Assembly (NCBI GenBank): GCA_021802115.1
Contig: JAKABA010000044.1
Span: 1-24,737, forward strand
Length of the DNA: 24,737 nucleotides
Direction of reading: 5' to 3'
Origin: a bacterium
GTDB taxonomy: Bacteria; Chloroflexota; Dormibacteria; UBA8260; Bog-877
Shown here: piece after piece, positions 17,874-23,914 of the stretch
How positions within the stretch are numbered: the stretch's first letter is position 1
Layout of the letters: the number at the start of each line of letters is the position of its first letter
Program-made: the position numbers and the translations under genes
The notes under the pieces: generated by a model
The model's input: only the letters and a program-made list of their open reading frames with translations
What the model was told of the DNA's origin: nothing
Database searches by the model: none

Positions 17874-18317
17874 ATGAACGTACTGGTCACATACGAGAGT
17901 AGAGGGGGCCGCACCAGGCAGGTTGCTCAAGCCGTAGCAGAGGAGGTGGGGAGGAGGGGACATGAAGTTGCCGTGAAGCCCATGTCGGATACCACTCCCG
18001 AGGAGACTGCCAATGCGGATCATCTCTTCATAGGGAGCTGGGTAGACGGGTTCATCCTGTTTGGAGTACATCCTGCCCGTGCTGCTAGCACCTGGATAGC
18101 AGGAATGCCGACGGTGGACAGGAAACCGGCTTCCGTGTTTTGCACCTATGCAGTCAACCCGAGGAACTCGCTGACTGAGCTGTCACGCGGCCTGCAGGCC
18201 CATGGAGCCAAGGTAACCGCGACCCGAGCTTTTCACCGTTCACACACCAGTGATGGGGTCGACTCGTTTGTAGATGCAGCACTCAGCAGCGGAGCGCAAG
18301 GTCCCGTTACGGAATAA
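17874..18317 (+). CDS. Flavodoxin family protein
   Basis: A 147-aa cytoplasmic FMN-binding protein of short-chain flavodoxin length. The N-terminal strand and phosphate loop are clear (MNVLVTYESRGGRTRQVAQ), with SRGGRT at the FMN phosphate site. NADHLFIGSWVDGFILFGVHP (about 47-67) corresponds to the loop around the isoalloxazine ring, and KPASVFCTYAVNP begins the next strand. Such proteins carry single electrons or serve as quinone or nitro reductases; the partner is not encoded here. AAGGAGGG at 17861-17868 precedes ATG 17874 at good spacing. GC is lower than in the core genes, consistent with transfer on island 2. Confidence 0.85.
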   Translation: MNVLVTYESRGGRTRQVAQAVAEEVGRRGHEVAVKPMSDTTPEETANADHLFIGSWVDGFILFGVHPARAASTWIAGMPTVDRKPASVFCTYAVNPRNSLTELSRGLQAHGAKVTATRAFHRSHTSDGVDSFVDAALSSGAQGPVTE

Positions 18318-18480
18318 CCCGGAATTGCAGGGCGGAGGGGCGGGACGCGTAGTGGGCGCGCACGGCGTCGAAGTGCCCATCGGTGTGGCCTCCGATCCAC
18401 TGGTGGGCGCAGTACACCCGGGCCGCCACGGGGGCGATTAGCGCAGAGGCGGCCACGGAAGGCTGGTGGAGCAAATTGGT
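18307..18480 (-). pseudogene. Possible 3' fragment of an unknown gene
   Basis: The last 55 or so codons of a minus-strand frame read like a real C-terminus (LLHQPSVAASALIAPVAARV, then YCAHQWIGGHTDGHFD and SALQFRVIP). Upstream the frame turns into Arg/Pro-rich shadow sequence. It overlaps the end of the flavodoxin gene by 11 bp. I recognise no family. Confidence 0.3.
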
Positions 18481-18748
18481 CCATCCCCACCGCCGCCTGC
18501 GGGGCTGTCGAGACGGGGCTGTGCGGGACTCGGTGCACCGTCGGGGCAGCCGGGAGCCCCCAGCTCCCCGCTCCGGCCTACCGGCAGGGTGACCACGGGT
18601 GCGCCCAGGGCGAACCCCGCGGTCTGGAGGCCAGGCGGCGGTGATGCCGCGCCACGGCGGTTGGCGGGGGAGAAGGCGTGCGCGTTCTTGTCGCACCGGA
18701 GGGGGAGTCGGGAGATCCCGAGGCCGGCCTCCGCGCAGCACCAGTTGA

Positions 18749-19454
18749 GGGCGGCTGTCCGTGGCCACGATCCGGCGCCGGGTTGCCGCGATCGCCCACG
18801 CCCATCGAGCCGCCGGGGTCGCACCGTTCCCGACCCACGACCCCCTGGGCCGCGCAACCCTCGTCGGGATCCGACGCCTCCGGGGCACCGCCCCCGTCCA
18901 GACGCGGGCGCTCGCGCTCCCGGCCCTGCGGCAGTGCCTCGACGCCACCGCCCCCACCACCCGCGCCGGCGCCCGCGACCGGTGCTCCTCCTCCTCGGCT
19001 TCGCCGGCGGCTTCCGCCGCAGCGAGTTGGTCGGGCTGGACGTCGACGACGGGACCCCGACCCCGGCCGGCCTGCACGTCGCGTCCGCCGCAGCAAGACC
19101 GATCAGGAGGGACGCGGGCGCGACGTCGGGATCCCGACGGGCGCCTACCCCACCACCTGCCCGGTCCGGGCCCTCCAGGCCTGGCGGGCCCAGGCCGGGA
19201 TCACGGCAGGGCCCCTCTGCCGCCCGGTCGACCGCTGGGACCGCGTCGGCCCCGGCCACCTCGCCGGCCGGGCCGTGGGCCGGGTCGTCCAGCGGGGCGC
19301 CCGCCGGGCGGGCCTCGATCCCCGCGGCTTGGCCGGGCACTCCCTGCGTGCTGGGCTCGCCACCGCGGCCGTCACCGTCCCGGACGGTGCTACGGTGCGG
19401 GCATGGAGCGCGCACCAGCGGACACCCGGCCGCCGGCCGGGGTCGCGACGGTGA
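18749..19454 (+). pseudogene. Tyrosine recombinase (integrase), frameshifted
   Basis: Three reading frames join into one integrase. From 18749: LSVATIRRRVAAIAHAHRAAG and GIRRLRGTAPVQTRALAL, ending GARDR at about 18980. Then, one frame over: VLLLLGFAGGFRRSELVGLD, carrying the first catalytic Arg, up to about 19080. Then a third frame: RRSKTDQEGRGRDVGIPTGA, CPVRALQAWRAQAGIT and GHSLRAGLATAA, which holds the HxxR motif. Two frameshifts and a stop just upstream (18746) inactivate it. The segment with the nucleophilic Tyr is missing, replaced by the next small gene. It was probably the integrase that placed island 2 into the tRNA. Confidence 0.75.
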
Positions 19455-19636
19455 CGGGCAGCGGCATCCCCGGCTACCGGCTCCGCGACCTGGAGGCCAC
19501 CCTGCCGGCGGAGACCGTCGCCGCCTTTCACGCCTGGCTCGTCGGCCAGACGGTCGGGCTGGACGCCGACGGCGCGACCGTGGTCTACGCGCACGACTGG
19601 GCGCAGTGGGCCCGGGGCGGGTGGCCGCTCGACTGA
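19403..19636 (+). CDS. Small hypothetical protein (77 aa)
   Basis: ATG 19403 opens a 77-aa frame: GSGIPGYRLRDLEATLPAET, then FHAWLVGQTVGLDADG and a C-terminal YAHDWAQWARGGWPLD. The balanced composition, acidic surface and compact Trp/Tyr-rich end look like a folded small protein rather than a shadow ORF. It overlaps the tail of the broken integrase and is convergent with the truncated metallophosphoesterase. No Shine-Dalgarno sequence stands out. I do not recognise a function; the context suggests element cargo. Confidence 0.55.
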   Translation: MERAPADTRPPAGVATVTGSGIPGYRLRDLEATLPAETVAAFHAWLVGQTVGLDADGATVVYAHDWAQWARGGWPLD

Positions 19637-19705
19637 GGCGGCCGACGACCCCCGGGGCGAGGGATCGGGAGCGTGAGGCCCTGGCCGCCCCCCTTCCGCT
19701 GGGGG

Positions 19706-20023
19706 TCAACTGGGGGCCGCCCCGTCCGCCGGCGCATGGGTGATCGCCAGGCTGGGCAGGTCGAGGACCAGCCAGCCCCGCGGGGTCCCGTCGAGGAACA
19801 CCACCCAGCGGCCCTCGTCGCGCAGCTGCCGCTCCAGCGCGGGCAGGGAGTCCCGCCCGTCCCGGGTGAGCGGCCAGTAGCCGAAGTCCCCGAGCTGGAC
19901 GATGCCGTCCACCTGGTGCAGCCGGGCGGCGGGGAGCAAGACGTGCGTCCAGTGCCATAGGTCGCCGTGGGTGTCGCCGGCGACGAGGACCCGGGTCGGG
20001 TCGCCCGGGAGGGAAGCGGCCAT
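19706..20023 (-). pseudogene. Metallophosphoesterase, truncated
   Basis: A 105-aa fragment of the calcineurin-like phosphoesterase superfamily. The first metal motifs are present: VLVAGDTHGD (about 12-21) supplies GDxH, and DGIVQLGDFGYWP (about 39-51) supplies GD. Where the family continues with GNHE, this sequence reads VFLDGTPRGW and ends within 25 residues. Intact relatives are over 200 aa and carry further His ligands, so the dinuclear metal site cannot be complete. It starts with ATG at 20023. Loss of the 3' part probably accompanied island decay; a short non-catalytic product cannot be excluded. Confidence 0.7.
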
Positions 20024-20118
20024 GGGTCCATGGTGCGGGAGGACCCCGGGGCGGGGAAAACGCCGGCGGGGGAGAGATGAGATTGGACGGGATGGCAGGT
20101 GCTACTGTGGAGGGCGCC

Positions 20119-20310
20119 ATGATCGCTGAGCCCGTGACGATCGCCGGGACGCTCATTGAGGCCCCGGGGCGGGGATGGGTGGCTGATGCCGTCGAAGTCG
20201 GAGCTGGGGCGCAGGGGGCGGCGCAGGCAGAGGCGATCTCAAACCTGCGCGAGCTGATCCGCACGTACCCGGAAGTGCTTGAGGGCGTCACCGCCATGGC
20301 GAGCGGGTAG
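20119..20310 (+). CDS. HicB-like small protein upstream of hicA
   Basis: A 63-aa frame just before hicA. ATG 20119 is preceded by GGAGGG (20109-20114); upstream in-frame ATGs at 20077 and 20092 lack better signals. The order of elements matches the small HicB fold: a strand TIAGTLIEAPGRGWVADAVE where HicB has ixxDxexGYxAxvPel, then GAGAQGAAQAEAISNLREL like QGDTxEEAxxNLxEA, then YPEVLEG. The hallmark PELPG is not present. It may be a second, degenerate antitoxin, giving the order hicB-like, hicA, hicB. It ends 4 bp before the hicA start. Confidence 0.5.
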   Translation: MIAEPVTIAGTLIEAPGRGWVADAVEVGAGAQGAAQAEAISNLRELIRTYPEVLEGVTAMASG

Positions 20311-20314
20311 CTGT

Positions 20315-20545
20315 GTGTCGAGACTGCCGCGCGTGCCCGGTGACCGTATCGTGGCCGCCTTCGCCCGCCACGGATGGACCGTCCATCACCAGCGCGGTTC
20401 GCACGTCTATCTGCGCCGCCCGGACCATCCGGGGGTCCAGCTCACGGTCCCGGTGCACGCTGGCCACATCGTGAAGCTCGGCACGCTCGCAGCCATTCTC
20501 CACGACGCCGACGTCACAGCGGAGGAGTTCACCTCATGGCTGTAG
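20315..20545 (+). CDS. hicA: HicA-type toxin (mRNA interferase)
   Basis: A 76-aa toxin with a double-stranded-RNA-binding-like fold. GTG 20315 gives MSRLPRVPGDRIVAAFARHG, the usual HicA opening. Family hallmarks follow: HGWTVHHQRGSHVYL with catalytic H30 in GSH, LTVPVHAGHIVKLGTLAAIL, and a final helix. HicA cleaves mRNA and is held inactive by HicB. An upstream in-frame ATG at 20279 would add 12 non-homologous residues and overlap the preceding gene. The stop TAG (20543-20545) overlaps the hicB start by 10 bp, so translation is coupled. Confidence 0.88.
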   Translation: MSRLPRVPGDRIVAAFARHGWTVHHQRGSHVYLRRPDHPGVQLTVPVHAGHIVKLGTLAAILHDADVTAEEFTSWL

Positions 20546-20793
20546 CCTCGCCCGCAACCCGCCGGTACACGGTCATCCTCGATCCTGACCCCGCCGACGG
20601 CGGCTACGCCGTGCACGTCCCGGCGCTCCCCGGCTGCCATACCCAGGGCGATACCGTGCCGGAGGCGCTGGCCCACGCCGAAGAGGCGATCATCGGGTAT
20701 CTCGAAGCGCTGGCTGCCGACGGATTGCCGTTGCCTGAGGAGCGGGAGCCCGCCCAGGCGATCACCGTGGCCGTGCGGGTGCCGTCCGTCTAG
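20536..20793 (+). CDS. hicB: HicB-type antitoxin
   Basis: An 85-aa antitoxin of the HicB family: YTVILDPDPADGGYAVHVPA, LPGCHTQGDTVPEALAHAEE, AIIGYLEAL. This is the partly degenerate RNase-H-like HicB domain. There is no obvious C-terminal HTH or RHH DNA-binding domain, so autoregulation may need another factor. It neutralises HicA by covering its active site. ATG 20536 follows GGAGGAG at 20521-20527 inside hicA, and the coding frames overlap. The pair may stabilise the island, as such modules do on plasmids and integrative elements. Confidence 0.9.
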   Translation: MAVASPATRRYTVILDPDPADGGYAVHVPALPGCHTQGDTVPEALAHAEEAIIGYLEALAADGLPLPEEREPAQAITVAVRVPSV

Positions 20794-20875
20794 CGTCGGC
20801 TGAGGTGGGGTTGCGGCCGACGGGCCCGGTGAGGCGGCGGATGGGGTCAATTCAGCGGGCCTGGGGATCGGTGGG

Positions 20876-20899
20876 CGTAAGTGGTCAACTAAGTGGTCA
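20876..20899 (+). repeat. Island 2 right arm-type repeat (AAGTGGTCA pair)
   Basis: A 24-bp block identical to 17655-17678 and in the same orientation, with two AAGTGGTCA 9-mers 3 nt apart, ending 49 bp before the att copy 3 core. Confidence 0.75.
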
Positions 20900-20948
20900 G
20901 CCCACTTCAGCGCAACATGAATCTGATCTCAGAGACGGCGGTTTCGCA

Positions 20949-20987
20949 AAACCGCTGGCCGGGAGTTCGAATCTCCCCGTCGGCTCC
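20949..20987 (+). other. att copy 3 (tRNA-Thr 3' end fragment)
   Basis: 39 bp identical to 15094-15132. The left side reads GCGGTTTCGCAAAACCGC, an anticodon-arm-like hairpin with changes relative to the tRNA, and the CCA reads CCC. No 5' tRNA half is present. It separates islands 2 and 3. Confidence 0.85.
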
Positions 20988-21046
20988 CTTTTTGATCTCC
21001 GGCCAGTGCCGCCACGTTACGTTCAGAATCGGGGAGTTTCGACCCC

Positions 21047-21110
21047 GTGGCTGTCAGCCGGAGAGCGGCGGCGGTTAGGTCGCTGTGGCTGTCAGCCGTG
21101 GCTGTCACCG
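21047..21110 (+). repeat. Island 3 left arm-type repeats (GTGGCTGTCA)
   Basis: GTGGCTGTCAGCCG occurs at 21047-21060 and 21085-21098, and GTGGCTGTCACCG at 21098-21110 (period 13 for the last two). The first copy begins 60 bp after the att3 core, the same distance as in islands 1 and 2. Confidence 0.65.
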
Positions 21111-21128
21111 GCGCATGTGGTCGGCGCT

Positions 21129-21368
21129 TCATGGGGTCGGGGCTCTCGGGGTCCGTGCATGGGGTCGGTACGCCTCCAGGATGGCCGGCTCCGGTGCCTC
21201 GCCGGTGGGTGCCTGGTCCCAGCCCTGGGGCCGCAGCACGTGGATCAGGCCAAGCGCCCGGGCCACGTCCCCGGCCTCGGTGGAGCGGCCGTGGCTCAGT
21301 TCCCGGTGGGTGTCCGCGAGCTTGACCGCAACCTCCAGCCACGGCTGCGCCCTGACGAGCGCCAGCAT
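21129..21368 (-). CDS. Uncertain small hypothetical protein
   Basis: A 79-aa frame from ATG 21368: LALVRAQPWLEVAVKLADTH, then RELSHGRSTEAGDVARALGL and IHVLRPQGWDQAPTG. The first 50 residues look like a soluble helical protein; the end is Pro/Arg-rich. A TTG at 21398 could extend it by 10 residues. There is no clear Shine-Dalgarno sequence. It may be a fragment of an element-encoded protein. I recognise no family. Confidence 0.35.
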   Translation of the reverse strand: MLALVRAQPWLEVAVKLADTHRELSHGRSTEAGDVARALGLIHVLRPQGWDQAPTGEAPEPAILEAYRPHARTPRAPTP

Positions 21369-21449
21369 CTGCTGACACGCTCTTGGCTGGGGTTGCAATC
21401 GACCGCGACTCAGCGTAGTCTCAAGCAGGCCAAGGGGAGGTGATGAGGT

Positions 21450-21470
21450 GCGGCCTGTAACAACGGCCGC
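21450..21470. other. Small inverted repeat GCGGCC...GGCCGC
   Basis: Six-bp arms at 21450-21455 and 21465-21470 lie about 75 bp before the secreted-protein gene. Just upstream, AGGGGAGGTG leads into a 5-codon frame (ATG at 21442, TAA at 21457-21459). It could be a leader structure or operator; the evidence is weak. Confidence 0.25.
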
Positions 21471-21545
21471 CTGGGCCGCACCGAGCCACTGGCGAGCCCG
21501 ACCCCTCGCGGTTGCCCTGCTCGGCGGGGAAGGAGGGCTTCACCC

Positions 21546-22055
21546 ATGAAGATGCGTTGGCTGATAGGTGCTGCGGTCCTGGGGTCGGTGGCTGTGGCGA
21601 TTCCGGTCCCTGTTATAGCCGCCGGGACTGCCTCAGCAGCGACGACCCCGACAACCCCGACAGCATTTAGCGGGGGGTTTACGAGCGAGCCCACTGGGGC
21701 GTCATACCGACTGGCAGACGGCAATATTTTCATAACCGTGACGGACTCAGTAACTTTCACCGGTGGTACTTTCGACGGCACCTCCATAGAACAGATCAAT
21801 ATGGTGCTCCACCCGGACTTGTCTATCGAGTTCCACGGAAGCGACGTTTGCGGCTGCACAGTCGCAGGCAGTTTCGTCGGGACGATCGTGATGCGTTTCT
21901 CTGGCAACGGCGTTTGGAACGGCCCCACGATCGGATATATCTCGATCGGCCACGGGACAGGCCCACTCGCAAACCTGCATGGGACGGCGACGTTCCTGTC
22001 CCTGAATGGCGGTACGTACGGTACCTGGTCTGGCGTCTACCACTTCGCCCCGTAA
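21546..22055 (+). CDS. Secreted DUF3224-like protein
   Basis: A 169-aa exported protein. Signal peptide MKMRWLIGAAVLGSVAVAIP plus further small residues, with cleavage likely at ASA-A near residue 31. The mature part is all-beta. FSGGFTSEPTG, then FITVTDSVTFTGGTFDGTS, and especially GHGTGPLANLHGTATFLSLN with GTYGTWSGVYHF, match the DUF3224/allene-oxide-cyclase-barrel-like pattern, where the GTGPL...LxGT turn is typical. C113 and C115 (VCGC) are the only cysteines in the mature chain. GAAGGAGGG at 21529-21537 precedes ATG 21546. GC is clearly lower than in the core genes. The function of the family is unknown; it probably binds a small molecule outside the membrane. Confidence 0.7.
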   Translation: MKMRWLIGAAVLGSVAVAIPVPVIAAGTASAATTPTTPTAFSGGFTSEPTGASYRLADGNIFITVTDSVTFTGGTFDGTSIEQINMVLHPDLSIEFHGSDVCGCTVAGSFVGTIVMRFSGNGVWNGPTIGYISIGHGTGPLANLHGTATFLSLNGGTYGTWSGVYHFAP

Positions 22056-22117
22056 CCCGTCGAGCCTTCAGGAGCCGCGGCTCCTCACGTCGGAGCAACA
22101 CGAACAGCTACGGACCA

Positions 22118-22279
22118 ATGCTGGGTGAGGGCAGCGCGACCGAAACTGCAGCGACCGGTTCTAGCTGCAAAGACGGTGGCTGGAAGACTACGTTCGAACC
22201 CTTGGGTACGGCCTTCACCAACCAGGGCGACTGCGTCAGCTCCGTCCCCACCAGCGGAGACACTCCGATCGGACCCTAG
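22118..22279 (+). pseudogene. C-terminal fragment with CKxGGW...NQGDCVS motif
   Basis: The frame ends with SSCKDGGWKTTFEPLG and AFTNQGDCVSSVPTSG. The pattern CKxGGWxxF...FxNQGxCVSxV is a recurring C-terminal module of secreted proteins in soil bacteria. No signal peptide or remaining domain is in frame upstream, so this is most likely the tail of a deleted gene. It lies 62 bp after the DUF3224-like gene. Confidence 0.5.
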
Positions 22280-22379
22280 GCGTCTAGGTTTCCCCAGGGA
22301 GGCCCAGTGCCGTTCCCGGACGGTGCGGGTCTCCCTGTCCTGCGGCCGGTGTCGCACGTCACCTGGTCGGCTCCCGGTA

Positions 22380-23247
22380 GACGTCGACGATGGCCTGCTC
22401 CAGCGCCTCGGTGGGGAGTACCAGCTAGTGGAGGTGAAGAGCCGTACCAGCAGGCGCACGGGGCAGGGCCCGGGTCGGCTGCTGGCGGGCGGGCTGTCGG
22501 CGCGCAACGTGGGCCACGTCCGGGCGGTCTTGCGAGCCGCCCTGAGCGACGCCCAGCGGGAGGGCCCGCTAGCCCGCAACGTCGCCGCCCTGGCCAGTCC
22601 CCCCCGGGTGCCGCGGCAGGCCCCAACGGTGCTCACGCCCCCAGAGACCCTGGCCGCCATCGACGCCATGCCGGACCCTGGCCCGGGCTGGCTGGTGGTG
22701 GTGGCTGTCAACAGCGGCCTGCGCCAGGGCGAGCTGCTGGGGCTGCGCTGGGCTGACATCGACTGGCAGGCGGGCGAGCTTCACGTCACCCGGGCCCTCC
22801 AGCGGGTGGAGTCGGAGTACCGACTGGCGGAGGTCAAGTCGGCCAGCAGCCCGTGAACCGTCCCGCTGACCCCCGATGCCACCGCCGCTCTGCAGGAGCA
22901 GCGACGCTGGCAGCTGGCGGCCCGCCTGGCCGCTGGAGGGCGCTGGTGCGAGCCCATCCCTGCGCTGGCCTTCACCACCGACCGCGGCCAACCGGTCAAC
23001 GGCTCGGCCCTCACCCATCGGTTCGAGCGGGCGCTGCAGGCCGCCGGGCTGCCCGTCATCCGCTGGCACCACCCGCGCCACGCCTACGCCGGCCTCATTC
23101 TCGGGTCGGGGGCCGACCGCCACCGTGAGCGGGCTGCTGGGGCACTCCTCGGTGGCCCTCACCGCCAGCACCTACGCCGGGCTCATCCCCTCGCTCAAGC
23201 GCCAGGGCGTGGAGCGGCTGGGGCTGCTGCTCCAGCGCCCGGGTTGA
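22380..23247 (+). pseudogene. Tyrosine recombinase, rearranged and broken
   Basis: Core-binding sequence (GLSARNVGHVRAVLRAAL) is followed by the catalytic domain: VNSGLRQGELLGLRWADID with the first Arg, LHVTRALQRVESEYRLAEVK, then a TGA at 22854. Translation past the stop continues as VPLTPDATAALQEQRRWQLA up to RWHHPRHAYAGLI (HxxR). After a frameshift near 23115 it resumes as LLGHSSVALTASTYAGLIPS with the Tyr nucleophile. The 5' end is abnormal: LLQRLGGEYQLVEVKSRTSR (about 22400-22460) is catalytic-domain sequence sitting before the N-terminal domain, so two recombinase copies were fused. It is inactive. Confidence 0.8.
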
Positions 23248-23257
23248 CCTGGGCTGC

Positions 23258-23494
23258 TCAGGCGTACAGCCGGATCTCGTGGTCGGCTAGCGCGCGCTCT
23301 ACCGCTTCCCTCTGCGGCACCCCGGCAGTGTCGGCACCTCGGCTGACCCCCAGGAACTCGACCCCCACCGGCTGCCCCGCGGCGTCGTAATCCACCAGCC
23401 GACCAGCGCCGATGTCCTCGGTTCGTGCCACCCGGTGCTCGGTCAGCCGCACGTACACGACATCCGCCTCGGGATCGTGCTCAAGCTCGACCAT
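23258..23494 (-). CDS. DUF2283 domain protein (putative antitoxin partner)
   Basis: A 78-aa DUF2283 protein: MVELEHDPEADVVYVRLTEH, then TEDIGAGRLVDYDAAGQPVG and VEFLGVSRG. The order YDxexDxxYxrL...DyDxxGxxVGxExL is the family signature. ATG 23494 begins 3 bp after the stop of the upstream DUF4258 gene. DUF2283 genes are commonly paired with DUF4258 genes in toxin-antitoxin-like modules, where this member is the likely antitoxin. It converges with the broken recombinase. Confidence 0.85.
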   Translation of the reverse strand: MVELEHDPEADVVYVRLTEHRVARTEDIGAGRLVDYDAAGQPVGVEFLGVSRGADTAGVPQREAVERALADHEIRLYA

Positions 23495-23497
23495 GCC

Positions 23498-23749
23498 TCA
23501 AGCCTCCCAGGCAGTGATCACCAGGACCGGGTCCGATCCGTGGGCCACGACCACGACCAGCCTGCGCCCTCCGATGGTGGCCCTGAAGGCGGTTCGCCCA
23601 GGCGCTCCGCTCGGATAGACCACATCGGGCGCGGCCAGCACGTACCTCACCTCGCGCTCCGTGATGTTCCGGTCGATCATCCGCTGCTTCGCGTGGGCCG
23701 AGAGCCTCACTCTCAGGGGCTCTCTCGCCTCGCCCATCGAGCCGATCAT
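23498..23749 (-). CDS. DUF4258 domain protein (putative toxin)
   Basis: An 83-aa DUF4258 protein. LSAHAKQRMIDRNITEREV is the family motif (HAxxRmxeRxIxxxEV), followed by PGRTAFRATIGGRRLVVVVA and VLVITAWEA. This is a small RelE/BrnT-like fold, and members are thought to be ribonuclease-type toxins. I chose ATG 23749 because GGGAG lies 8 nt upstream on the minus strand; a GTG at 23758 would add three residues. It is first in a two-gene operon with the DUF2283 gene. Confidence 0.8.
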   Translation of the reverse strand: MIGSMGEAREPLRVRLSAHAKQRMIDRNITEREVRYVLAAPDVVYPSGAPGRTAFRATIGGRRLVVVVAHGSDPVLVITAWEA

Positions 23750-23815
23750 ACTCGGCACTCCCCGATCTCGGGAGGCCCAGGGCCCAGTAGATGCTGCTCC
23801 AGCGGCCTGCCTGAG

Positions 23816-23870
23816 CCTGTCGCCCGGGCCTGTCGCCCGGGCCTGTGGACAACTTTGGTTGCTGTCAGCC
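23816..23870 (+). repeat. Island 3 right-end repeats (CCTGTCGCCCGGG x2 and GCTGTCAGCC)
   Basis: Tandem 13-bp copies CCTGTCGCCCGGG at 23816-23828 and 23829-23841, then GCTGTCAGCC at 23861-23870, 44 bp before att copy 4. The last matches the core of the left-end repeats exactly; the tandem pair shares CTGTC-GCC and the period of 13. Confidence 0.55.
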
Positions 23871-23914
23871 CACTTCGAGCCCTCGGAAAGTTGAACTCAG
23901 CGCCCACGGATTCC

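Larger units (their letters stand above)
17599..20987 (+). mobile_element. Island 2: decayed integrative element between att2 and att3
   Basis: A 3.4-kb segment bounded by tRNA-Thr 3'-end repeats with an identical 24-bp arm repeat at both ends (17655 and 20876). Cargo: flavodoxin, small conserved-looking protein, truncated metallophosphoesterase and a HicB-like/HicA/HicB cluster. Its own tyrosine recombinase (about 18.75-19.45 kb) is frameshifted. Confidence 0.7.
20794..21128. other. Junction region of islands 2 and 3
   Basis: 335 bp without a supported gene. It holds the right arm repeat of island 2 (20876-20899), a TCTGATCTCAGAGAC block (20922-20936) that is close to an inverted copy of the hairpin after the tRNA, att copy 3, and the left arm repeats of island 3. 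Confidence 0.5.

Noticed and set aside
18466..19743. 425-aa plus-strand ORF in island 2
   Set aside because: Only a short internal part (VLLLLGFAGGFRRSELVGLD) is real integrase sequence; the rest is Pro/Arg/Ala shadow sequence in the wrong frame.
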